Shown: one piece after another, positions 55,993-63,736 of the stretch
Numbering within the stretch: the stretch's first letter is position 1
How the letters are laid out: every line of letters starts with the position of its first letter
NCBI GenBank assembly: GCA_020628855.1
Contig: JAHDEL010000008.1
Coordinates: forward strand, 1 to 64,000
Length of the DNA: 64,000 bases
From: Saprospiraceae bacterium
Lineage (GTDB): Bacteria; Bacteroidota; Bacteroidia; Chitinophagales; Saprospiraceae
Direction: 5' to 3'
Translations under genes and position numbers: made by a program
The notes under the pieces: generated by a model
The model's input: only the letters and a program-made list of their open reading frames with translations
The model's database searches: none
Told to the model about the DNA's origin: nothing

Positions 55993-57332
55993 TGCAAAGG
56001 TTTGGATTACAATCTATTGTACAGCTGGCATGTATTGCGGCTTTTATTTTCATCACGTACATTTTTTTTGATAGAGTAGAGCAAGCAGATTTTGACTTAA
56101 TTGCTCTTTCTATGATTATGTTATTCGGTATATATGCTTATTTCATATTCGCGAGAAACCAGATTACTTTCCTAAAATTTTTGGTTACGGCTATTCTTGT
56201 AAGAGTAATTCCTTTCGGTTTTGATCCAAATTTATCTGATGATATCTATCGATTTGTCTGGGATGGTAGAGTTTGGGATATGGGCATCAATGCTTTTGCT
56301 TATACGCCAAGAGAATTTATAGCATCTTTTCCAGAAGTGCACTTTTCTTGGTTGTTTGATTTAATGAATAGTCCAGACTATTATACCATATATCCACCGC
56401 TCTGTCAGCTCACTTTTTATCTTTCTATTGTGGCGGAAAAAATGGGTGTTCCTCCAAGAGTGGCTTTACAAGCTTTCTTTTTTGTGGCAGAAATGCTAAC
56501 TATCGCTGGTCTGTTCAAGTTTCTTAAAGAACTGGGAAAAGATACAAAGCTCTTATTCATCTATGCATTAAATCCACTTGTCATCATTGAATTGATGGGT
56601 AACCTACATTTTGAGTGTTTAATGATGACAGCTCTAATCTGGTGTGCTTTTCTTCTTTATCAGAATAAATTGATCCTATCGGGATTACTGTATGGATTAT
56701 CCATTTCTACAAAGTTAGTACCACTCATTTATGCACCTTTGATTTTATTCCAATTGGGCTGGAAAAAAGGAATGCAAGTTTTGATTCCGGCTGGGTTCTT
56801 GACAATAGGGGCATTTGCACTGATGTTACAAGGACACATCTTCTCTATTTTACGGAGCATCAATCTCTACTTTCAAAGCTTTGAGTTCAATGCAAGTATT
56901 TATTATGCTCTGAGAGAATTGGGTGTTTGGCTTACTACCTATAATCAAATTAAAGTATTGGGTCCATTTCTGGGCTTAATAGCAGGACTAATCATAGTTA
57001 AACAAAGTATTGGTCAAGTTGACAAATCCTCTGTTAAGGAGATCAGTGACCGAATGATTGTACTGTTTACACTCTATTTATTTTTTAGCACTACTGTACA
57101 TCCTTGGTATCTAAGCGTTTTACTCTTACTCTCTGTATTTAGTAGTTATAGATTTACCCTTGTTTGGTCGTGCTTGATCTATTTGTCCTATAGTGCATAT
57201 ATGAGACAGCCAACACAAGAATTTCTTATTCTGATAGCTGTAGAATATCTTATTGTAGGTTTCTTCTTTTATCAAGAACACTCCAAAAAGAAAAGCCTCC
57301 AAGAAATTCTTAGAGGCTTTTATATTCAATAA
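55992..57332 (+). CDS. GT-C family polytopic glycosyltransferase
   Basis: A 446-residue membrane protein with about ten helices. The motif SDDIYRFVWDGRVWDMGINAFAYTP in the first loop is that of Bacteroidota GT-C mannosyltransferase-like proteins using polyprenyl-phosphate sugar donors. The ATG at 55992 shares one base with the stop of the upstream gene (TGATG); an in-frame TTG one codon earlier is not preferred. The last helices are followed by a short charged tail. It probably finishes the glycan started by the two upstream enzymes. Its last codons hold a terminator hairpin serving the convergent gldN transcript. Confidence 0.85.
   Translation: MQRFGLQSIVQLACIAAFIFITYIFFDRVEQADFDLIALSMIMLFGIYAYFIFARNQITFLKFLVTAILVRVIPFGFDPNLSDDIYRFVWDGRVWDMGINAFAYTPREFIASFPEVHFSWLFDLMNSPDYYTIYPPLCQLTFYLSIVAEKMGVPPRVALQAFFFVAEMLTIAGLFKFLKELGKDTKLLFIYALNPLVIIELMGNLHFECLMMTALIWCAFLLYQNKLILSGLLYGLSISTKLVPLIYAPLILFQLGWKKGMQVLIPAGFLTIGAFALMLQGHIFSILRSINLYFQSFEFNASIYYALRELGVWLTTYNQIKVLGPFLGLIAGLIIVKQSIGQVDKSSVKEISDRMIVLFTLYLFFSTTVHPWYLSVLLLLSVFSSYRFTLVWSCLIYLSYSAYMRQPTQEFLILIAVEYLIVGFFFYQEHSKKKSLQEILRGFYIQ
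57285..57321 (-). terminator. Terminator of the gld transcript inside the GT-C gene
   Basis: Stem aaaagcctc (57291-57299) and gaggctttt (57313-57321), 13-base loop. On the minus strand it is followed by ctttttgg, a T-rich tail, so it suits the gldN transcript. It is embedded in the last codons of the convergent GT-C gene. Confidence 0.7.
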
Positions 57333-57351
57333 CTATAAATTTTTCTTCATC

Positions 57352-58218
57352 CTAGTATGTCCAAAGGTCATGCTCTAGGTTGAAAAGTTCCATTTTAATT
57401 TTGTTCGATTCTAAAAGTCTATCTACACCTGCTTGGTCATATCCATCGTAGATGTCTTGAATTCTCAAATCAAGCGAGTTTGACTTTTTGATAATGTAAC
57501 TTGAAAAGAATCTATTCTCGAAAAGATCATACCACGACATCGGTGCCATATCATTGTCCTCGTTATAGACTCTCACTTTTGCAAGATACTTTCTTGCTTC
57601 AGGGTAGTATACCCAGAAAAGTGGAAGCTTATACTTCAGCTCACCTGTGTCATAATCGATTTCATTGAGGATAGGAGAGAACCCTATGATTCTCACATCC
57701 ATTCTTGAAGTCTCCTCGTCAAAATACCAAATTTCCTTTACTCTGAACTGTTCGATATCCTCCCAGTTAATGGTATTCTCAACAATCTGTATTTTCTCCT
57801 CGTAAGTTTCGTAATCAAAAGTTACAACAGTATCGATTTTATTCAAAGTACCATTTATTTCTTCCATAGTCATTGGCTCTTTGAAGAACTCATCTCTAAA
57901 GAGTGCAATGTCCCCATTCTCAGCAATATTCCTTAAAACATTGAAAAAAGGCTCATTTGGATACCTGAAAGGAAGATTCATCTTCTCTCTAGTATCGATT
58001 ATTCTCCAAATTCTTTTTTTCCAAGCAATATCTGCTTCACGAACTGGTTCGTATTCAAGAACCATACTTTCTTCCACAAGTGTATTCTTTACAACATCAT
58101 CTACGTAGATGTCTTCTAGTAATACATTTGATTCAGTGATTTCTCTTTCTTCTTGTGCAAAAGCAGCCAAGCTTAAGCCAATGATGAAAGCGAATGAAAA
58201 TACGTGTTTAAGATTCAT
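57352..58218 (-). CDS. gldN: Type IX secretion / gliding protein GldN
   Basis: A 288-residue exported protein of the GldN/PorN family, which with GldK forms the periplasmic ring under the outer membrane in T9SS and touches GldM. Signal peptide MNLKHVFSFAFIIGLSLAAFAQ. Mature features: WKKRIWRIIDTREKMNLPFRYP, EEIQ-type acidic stretches and FWVYYPEARKYLAKVRVYN, followed by MSWYDLFENRFFSSYIIKKSN, all typical of the family. Last gene of the row porP-gldK-gldL-gldM-gldN; 43 bases after gldM. Confidence 0.94.
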   Translation of the reverse strand: MNLKHVFSFAFIIGLSLAAFAQEEREITESNVLLEDIYVDDVVKNTLVEESMVLEYEPVREADIAWKKRIWRIIDTREKMNLPFRYPNEPFFNVLRNIAENGDIALFRDEFFKEPMTMEEINGTLNKIDTVVTFDYETYEEKIQIVENTINWEDIEQFRVKEIWYFDEETSRMDVRIIGFSPILNEIDYDTGELKYKLPLFWVYYPEARKYLAKVRVYNEDNDMAPMSWYDLFENRFFSSYIIKKSNSLDLRIQDIYDGYDQAGVDRLLESNKIKMELFNLEHDLWTY

Positions 58219-58261
58219 AACAATACTTTTTATAAAATGGATCGATTGTTGGGTTTTCGAA

Positions 58262-59836
58262 TTATCTGATATTAAATACCATACTTCCTATATCTCTAGG
58301 AGCCGGGTCACCTGGGCATTTACACTTGATATCTTCGTAAAAATACCTATCTCCAGGAGTCGCTTTCTTAATTAAAGATTGTGCTTCTCCAGAGTATTTA
58401 CCACCTCTGTTAACAACAACTTGAGGATCTTGTCTTTTTGGTACTCTCACAACTCGGTATCCAGCGATGTCACATTTAGCATCAAAATCAAAGTTTTCTA
58501 ATACTGGGAATACACCAGGTTGTACTTTGAACTCTCCACTTCCCATTGCTCCACCTCTTGATTTAGACAGTTTAGGTACTGGATCTGGAATTCTCTTAAC
58601 TCTAAATTCTGCTGATTTAGTAAATCCATCGGCAGAAGCTGTAACTGTAGCCTTACCTGGCTTAGTAACTCTTACATTCCATGCTCCACCTGCTCTAGAG
58701 ATCGTACCACCTTGCATATTGACATTAATGTTGTTACTGTTAACACCACTAATAGCCACTTCAACAGGGTTGTCTACTCCTATGTAGAATACATTCATCT
58801 TGGATGCAGAAATAGTACCAGCTCTTTCACCTACTTCGTAAGTAAACTGTCTATTATATGTATCAGTTTTTCCTGTCACTGGATTAAATACTGTAGCTTT
58901 CGCAGTGTACTTCTTAGTTCCTAAAGAGCCTGGAGTAGTGGTATATGTTCCTTTACCATCTTTATCAAGTGGAAGAGACTTTCCATCTACTGAAATTGAT
59001 ACTTTTGTTTTACTATCTCCTCCAGCAAAAGCTGTAAGGAATACTTCAGCCGAATATTTCTCACCCTTAATGATGTAAGATTTTTCTGGTGCAGATACAA
59101 CCGTAAATTTATCAAGTACAACATCTTCCTTACCGGCACCTACTTTTACTGCGAGGTAGTTAAGGATTTCAGACTCAGTTGCTTTTACATCATTGATGTA
59201 TTTATGGAAGATTGGAAGGGTTGCTTGAAGAGGCATATGATCAAAATTCATGTGCGCCCAACTTGCTTTATTCTTCTTTTTCCAAGTTTCATCATCAATA
59301 TTAATAGCTAGCTTCGATCTGTATTCTTCTCTTTGATCTTCATCTACATACTGAAGAATATCTTCACTGTATTTTACTAATCTTTCCTTGAGCTCTTGCG
59401 CTTTACCTGTAACTACTCCTGGCTCTCCAGTTGGTTCACCAACAAGATAGAGGGTAGTGATGTCGAAATTCTTTTTTCCTCTCAATTCATCAGTAGTCTC
59501 ACCAGTCTCATCATCGACAACATATCCATTAGTTCTTTGAACCATGGTATCAACAAGGCTCTGTATATATGCAGACATCTCAGCAGATGTTTCTCTAACA
59601 GGATCAACTCTTTCTGCATATTGAGCATAAGATGCTTTCGCTTTAGCAGCTTTTTCGATAGTAGCTTTCATTGGTTCATTTGCAGCATCCATAGCCGCAT
59701 TAGAAGTCACTAAGCCTTTATCAACAAGCTTAAAAGCATTGAATATTTCTGCAGAAACATTAAGTGCTAAGAGTGCAGTTAAAACCAGGTACATGATATT
59801 AATCATCAGTTGCCTGGGTTCCTTAGGTATTGACAT
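58262..59836 (-). CDS. gldM: Type IX secretion / gliding motor protein GldM
   Basis: A 524-residue protein whose single N-terminal helix (about 10-33, QLMINIMYLVLTALLALNVSAEIFNAF) combines with GldL to make the proton-driven motor, and whose long periplasmic part (four domains in solved PorM/GldM structures) reaches GldK/GldN. The arginine at position 8 next to the helix and the first-helix sequence match the family. Periplasmic beta-rich domains include GEKYSAEVFLTAFAGGDSKTKV and NVFYIGVDNPVEVAISGVN. The gene begins 47 bases after gldL. Confidence 0.96.
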   Translation of the reverse strand: MSIPKEPRQLMINIMYLVLTALLALNVSAEIFNAFKLVDKGLVTSNAAMDAANEPMKATIEKAAKAKASYAQYAERVDPVRETSAEMSAYIQSLVDTMVQRTNGYVVDDETGETTDELRGKKNFDITTLYLVGEPTGEPGVVTGKAQELKERLVKYSEDILQYVDEDQREEYRSKLAINIDDETWKKKNKASWAHMNFDHMPLQATLPIFHKYINDVKATESEILNYLAVKVGAGKEDVVLDKFTVVSAPEKSYIIKGEKYSAEVFLTAFAGGDSKTKVSISVDGKSLPLDKDGKGTYTTTPGSLGTKKYTAKATVFNPVTGKTDTYNRQFTYEVGERAGTISASKMNVFYIGVDNPVEVAISGVNSNNINVNMQGGTISRAGGAWNVRVTKPGKATVTASADGFTKSAEFRVKRIPDPVPKLSKSRGGAMGSGEFKVQPGVFPVLENFDFDAKCDIAGYRVVRVPKRQDPQVVVNRGGKYSGEAQSLIKKATPGDRYFYEDIKCKCPGDPAPRDIGSMVFNIR

Positions 59837-59883
59837 TTTTTTGCGTTTTTAAGTTATGAAATTATTGAAAACGTCAATGCAGA

Positions 59884-60462
59884 CTATCCTTTGAATGCAG
59901 TCAATACGTTACCATAAACTGAGTTCAAAGAAGAGATATTTCTATTCAATGAGCTCAATTGTTCTTGATAAAGTTTAGTATCATCTACTGTATCATTTAA
60001 TGAAGTCATAGCCTCATTCATTTTAGAGTAGAAGTTACCCATAGTTTTTATTTGCTCACCTGTCTCACTAAAGTCTACTTCTTGGAGTGCTTTAAGTGAC
60101 CCTAAGCTTTTTGACATTGATTGTAGCTCACTAAGCATACCATCAAGTTTATGTTGAGTATTATCAGCTCCCATTCCGCCTGCTCCTTCTGTTAGAGGAG
60201 AAATACTAGCGCTGTGGGAATCTAGACCTGGATAAAGTTTTTCCCAGTAATAATCTTTTTCTGGTCCAATGACACCTAAAAAGAAGAATAAGATTGCTTC
60301 GGTAACAAGACCCACTGTTAATAAGTCGATTTTCATACCACCAATCTCTGGCATATTCCAAGATTGAATTTTGTAAAGTGCTCCAAGCATTACAAGTGAT
60401 GCACCTATACCAATGATAAGATTCTTGAAGTATTTGAATCCTTTTGATTTAACAAAGCTCAT
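59884..60462 (-). CDS. gldL: Type IX secretion / gliding motor protein GldL
   Basis: A 192-residue inner-membrane protein with two helices (about 14-32 and 46-64) and a long cytoplasmic helical tail. The second helix contains E55 in VTEAILFFFLG, which I take to be the glutamate proposed to carry protons in the family. With GldM it forms the motor that drives T9SS secretion and, where present, gliding. The tail (SELQSMSKSLGSLKALQEV and beyond) is coiled-coil-like. It has its own promoter and a 5' hairpin in the gap after gldK. Confidence 0.95.
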   Translation of the reverse strand: MSFVKSKGFKYFKNLIIGIGASLVMLGALYKIQSWNMPEIGGMKIDLLTVGLVTEAILFFFLGVIGPEKDYYWEKLYPGLDSHSASISPLTEGAGGMGADNTQHKLDGMLSELQSMSKSLGSLKALQEVDFSETGEQIKTMGNFYSKMNEAMTSLNDTVDDTKLYQEQLSSLNRNISSLNSVYGNVLTAFKG

Positions 60463-60514
60463 GTGTTATTGATTTTAAGTTAAGAGTTTTAAAGTTATTA
60501 CATAGCTTATCCAT

Positions 60515-60530
60515 GGATGTAAAGACATCC
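60515..60530 (-). ncRNA. Predicted 5'-end hairpin of the gldLMN transcript
   Basis: Perfect 6-bp stem ggatgt / acatcc with a 4-base loop, predicted to sit at the very 5' end of the message from the promoter at 60536-60563. It would block 5' access and could stabilise the message. Inferred from sequence only. Confidence 0.45.
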
Positions 60531-60535
60531 GCAAA

Positions 60536-60563
60536 CAAACCTAATTTCCAATTAATAATTCAA
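60536..60563 (-). promoter_or_regulatory. Promoter within the gld cluster, before gldL
   Basis: Read on the minus strand: TTG (complement of 60561-60563), 17 bases, then TAGGTTTG (complement of 60536-60543). It is a full match to TTG-N17-23-TAnnTTTG. It lies in the 114-base gap between the gldK stop and the gldL start, so gldL, gldM and gldN can be expressed apart from gldK. Confidence 0.6.
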
Positions 60564-60576
60564 GTGATAAGTAGAT

Positions 60577-61815
60577 CTAGAAATCGTTGATAGATCTTCC
60601 CAAGAATGTCAATGCACATCTAAATCCAACATAGGACTTAGTTGTATCTTGATATTCCCAATGTCTCGTACCTGTTTGGCAATAATAAGCGATGTCTTTC
60701 CATGACCCACCTCTAATTACCTTCCTTTTGAAAGATTCTGGATCGTCATCTGAAGCATCGTACTTGAGGTCAGGATTGAGATCATGAACATGTGCATATG
60801 CATTTGGGTGATATGCAGTCTCTGTCCATTCTGCAACATTTCCTGCCATATTATAGAGTCCGTAATCATTTGCAAAGTATGCATCTGCTTTCACAGTATA
60901 GAATCCTCCGTCTTCAGGATAATTTCCTCTACCTGGCTTAAAGTTACCAAGAAGGCAACCTTTTGTATTTCTCATATAATAACCGCCCCAAGGATATGGT
61001 GCCATATCTCTGCCTCCTCTTGCAGCATATTCCCATTCTGTTTCAGTAGGAAGTCTGAATTCCTCAGTATTGGGCTGGTCTTCTCCTTTGTACTTGTCCC
61101 AAAATTTAGTTCTCCAGTGACAGAAAGCTTTTGCTTGTTTCCAATTCACACCAACAACAGGGTAATCATCAAAGGCAGGGTGCCAGAAATAATTTCTTGT
61201 CATCGGCTCATTATAAGAATATGAAAAGTCTCTAATCCAAACTAAAGTATCAGGATAGATATTTACTTCTTCTTTCTCGATAAGTGCAGATCTTACTTGC
61301 TCTTCTCTTGAAGAAGCTTTTTTCCAATCTACCCACTGATATTCATAATTAAATTGTCTTGTATCTAATTCTCTTTTTCCATTCAACATCATATCACCCT
61401 CGTAATACATGCCACTTAATGTCTCATCAGAGTAATCAAGCTCGTACTCCCAATCAAGATATTCATCACCTCTTGCGTTTGTTGTGAAGTCTCCCATCTC
61501 TGTATGAGCTAGTGAGTCTCTTACCCAATGAACAAATTGACGATATTCATTATTTGTAACCTCGGTGTCATCCATGAAAAAACCCTGGATTGAGATTGCT
61601 TTCGGTTTCTGAGCGTATGTGCTGAAAGTTTCTTGGTCAGATTGACCAATGTGAAGTGTACCAGATGGAACATAAACCATACCATAAGGGTTGATTCCTG
61701 TCCAAGTAGGTCTTTCCATAACTCCGATAAGATCACCGGACTCTTCTCGTCCGCAAGAAGTGAGAAGAATTGTTAGACCTAAAAGAATAACAAAATAATT
61801 ATTCAATGCTTTCAT
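60577..61815 (-). CDS. gldK: Type IX secretion / gliding lipoprotein GldK
   Basis: A 412-residue outer-membrane lipoprotein with a formylglycine-generating-enzyme (SUMF1) fold; with GldN it forms the periplasmic ring of T9SS. I chose the ATG at 61815, which gives MKALNNYFVILLGLTILLTSCGRE (lipobox LTSC); 56 codons upstream lack sense. Fold motifs: YVPSGTLHIGQSD, FFMDDTEVTNNEYRQFVHW, YPVVGVNWKQAKAFCHWRTKFW, FRLPTETEWEYAARGGR, and near the end KVIRGGSWKDIAYYCQTGTR and SYVGFRCALTF. It is not expected to be an FGE enzyme. Upstream is a 164-base gap, then porP. Confidence 0.94.
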   Translation of the reverse strand: MKALNNYFVILLGLTILLTSCGREESGDLIGVMERPTWTGINPYGMVYVPSGTLHIGQSDQETFSTYAQKPKAISIQGFFMDDTEVTNNEYRQFVHWVRDSLAHTEMGDFTTNARGDEYLDWEYELDYSDETLSGMYYEGDMMLNGKRELDTRQFNYEYQWVDWKKASSREEQVRSALIEKEEVNIYPDTLVWIRDFSYSYNEPMTRNYFWHPAFDDYPVVGVNWKQAKAFCHWRTKFWDKYKGEDQPNTEEFRLPTETEWEYAARGGRDMAPYPWGGYYMRNTKGCLLGNFKPGRGNYPEDGGFYTVKADAYFANDYGLYNMAGNVAEWTETAYHPNAYAHVHDLNPDLKYDASDDDPESFKRKVIRGGSWKDIAYYCQTGTRHWEYQDTTKSYVGFRCALTFLGRSINDF

Positions 61816-61979
61816 TCTACAGTGTTTTTCCAAATATTTTTCCAAAGGAAAGGTAAATATAAATGTGATAATCGTGAATCCGCAAAAATTCAACACATTT
61901 TTTATTCCTTTGAATATTAAGTGTTTATCAAATAAGACCCAACGTTTTGAATCAATATATATTGTCTTTAAAATATTGT

Positions 61980-62942
61980 TCACAGGTTCCTCGGATTATA
62001 CATTGTCTTGGGGGGCAGACCAGTATTTATCTCTTTTGCGATAGAATATTTGAGCATGATTTCATGGCTTCCATCACTGATTCTTCCGAGACGTGAAACC
62101 AAAACGTCATAACTGTAAGCTATAGTATAACGATTGTCAAATTTTATCCCACCTATCAAAGAAAAAGATTCAAATGTATTCGGAGAATAACCTCTGAGCT
62201 TTACTCCTCCAAAAACATTGCCATACTTTACAGTTCCGAAAACTTCACTAACAACTTGTTTCAAATTTGTTCTGATATTCAGTCCAGATTCCAAAAGATA
62301 ACCATTTCTCAATGGTAAATAGTAAATTCCAAGTATGTCAATATATCTTGATTGATTGTAATTAACGAGCTCTAAATTTCCTTGCGGAGAAACAATATTG
62401 TGAAGCGCAATCCCCGCATCAAAACTGCCAATAGAAATAAAACCAGCAATCGAGTAAATGGGTAATATTGTGGAAGCGTTGCCAGTCCCAAGGATAGGAT
62501 CGTTATGATTAATAAGCCCTCCAGAATACTCTCCTTCAGGTGTTATCAAAACATTTTGATCGAGCCTAATCTGCTTTATTCCAAGACTTCCTCCAAGACT
62601 AGCTTTAAATCTATCTTGTGTGAAAAATCGATTGAAGCTCACACTCCCTTGAGTATGTCGTTCTGCTCCAGAAGTAAAAGTTTCAAGAGAAATCCCAGCT
62701 CCACCAGAAAGAAAATACAAAGGAAGAGTTGCGTTAAGGTTGACATTTTGCGGTTGTCCTTTTAAGTCTTGCCACTGACTACGATAGAATGCATAGACCT
62801 GAAGATTGTCTTCATATCCAGCAAAAGCAACATTGCTCTCATAGATATTGAAGTTGGACATTGTATATGAAATATTCTGCTGTCCAAAAACAAAAGAAAC
62901 AGAAACAGTGTAAATTAAGAAAGTCCAAAGTGTCCTCGTCAC
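61980..62942 (-). CDS. porP: PorP/SprF family T9SS outer-membrane protein, GTG start
   Basis: A 320-residue outer-membrane beta-barrel protein of the PorP/SprF family, which attaches T9SS substrates or adhesins to the surface. The signal peptide ends FVFGQQ; the mature part has the family pattern (YTMSNFNIYESNVAFAGYEDNLQVYAFYRSQW, VNLNATLPLY and SIAKEI near the C-terminus). The start is GTG at 62942: an in-frame TAA lies four codons upstream and no ATG fits. It precedes gldK on the same strand with a gap of 164 bases. Known PorP has a pairing with PorE-like proteins, and one is encoded at 32957. Confidence 0.88.
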   Translation of the reverse strand: MTRTLWTFLIYTVSVSFVFGQQNISYTMSNFNIYESNVAFAGYEDNLQVYAFYRSQWQDLKGQPQNVNLNATLPLYFLSGGAGISLETFTSGAERHTQGSVSFNRFFTQDRFKASLGGSLGIKQIRLDQNVLITPEGEYSGGLINHNDPILGTGNASTILPIYSIAGFISIGSFDAGIALHNIVSPQGNLELVNYNQSRYIDILGIYYLPLRNGYLLESGLNIRTNLKQVVSEVFGTVKYGNVFGGVKLRGYSPNTFESFSLIGGIKFDNRYTIAYSYDVLVSRLGRISDGSHEIMLKYSIAKEINTGLPPKTMYNPRNL

Positions 62943-62974
62943 AGAATGAAGTTACTATATCTTTCTTAGTAACG

Positions 62975-63736
62975 TTATAACTCAAAGGTTAAATTGTCAT
63001 ATGCAAGACTCATATTCTTTCCTAGTTTTCCATTTACTGAAAAGTGTCTGCCAAGTCTGTGGCTGATATGAGTAAAGTAAGTTTGCTTTGCTTTAATACG
63101 CTTTGATAATACTATGGCTTCTTCCAAGTTCAAATGTGTACTATGCTGCTCGATTTGTAAAGCATTCAATATTAAAGTCTTCACGTCCCGAAGTTGTTCC
63201 AAACTTGCTTCAGGAAGAGATTTGACATCCGTTAGATACACAAGATCTCTCACTCTAAATCCAAGTATTGGTAATCTACCATGATCGGCACGTATCGGCA
63301 ATATTTCAAGAGAATTAATATGAAATGGTGTATTTGGGGCTATTTCATGAGCATTTACTTGAAGAGCCCCTGCGTAAGTTGCGTCAAAGATGTAACTATA
63401 TTTTGCCTTCAATTCACGCATTACTCTCTGTTCAGCGAAGACTTTCACTTCTTTTTTATGAAATAAAGTGATTGGCCTCAGGTCATCAAATCCTACAATG
63501 TGATCATTGTGTTCATGAGTAAAAAGGACGGCATCTATATTTTGAATAGAGTTATTGAGCAACTGTTGTCTTAAGTCTGGGCTCGAATCAATGAGAATAG
63601 CAGCCTCTTCAGTTTGAATAAACAATGAAGACCGCAGTCTTTTATCTAATTGAAATGGTGATGAACAAACTGAACACTGACACCCAACTACAGGAATGCC
63701 TTGAGAAGTCCCTGTACCGAGTATGGTAACTTTCAA
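62975..63736 (-). CDS. PhnP-like metallo-beta-lactamase-fold hydrolase
   Basis: A 253-residue metal-dependent phosphodiesterase-like protein of the PhnP/YcbJ group. Motifs: CQCSVC (residues 19-24, a structural zinc site as in PhnP), THEHNDH (H74, H76, D78, H79), LRADHGRL-type region (ADHGRLPILGF), and THISHRLGRH near the end. The reaction in this branch is likely the cleavage of a cyclic nucleotide or phosphoribosyl cyclic phosphate, but no phn genes are nearby, so the substrate is unsure. It overlaps the partial gene at the window edge by four bases (ATGA) and is 32 bases from porP. Confidence 0.9.
   Translation of the reverse strand: MKVTILGTGTSQGIPVVGCQCSVCSSPFQLDKRLRSSLFIQTEEAAILIDSSPDLRQQLLNNSIQNIDAVLFTHEHNDHIVGFDDLRPITLFHKKEVKVFAEQRVMRELKAKYSYIFDATYAGALQVNAHEIAPNTPFHINSLEILPIRADHGRLPILGFRVRDLVYLTDVKSLPEASLEQLRDVKTLILNALQIEQHSTHLNLEEAIVLSKRIKAKQTYFTHISHRLGRHFSVNGKLGKNMSLAYDNLTFEL

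Noticed and set aside
59396-59713. Antisense frame of 105 codons in gldM
   Set aside because: It is a shadow of the well-supported gldM frame.
61816-61983. N-terminal extension of gldK reaching into the porP gene
   Set aside because: The extra 56 codons destroy the lipoprotein signal; the ATG at 61815 gives a proper lipobox.
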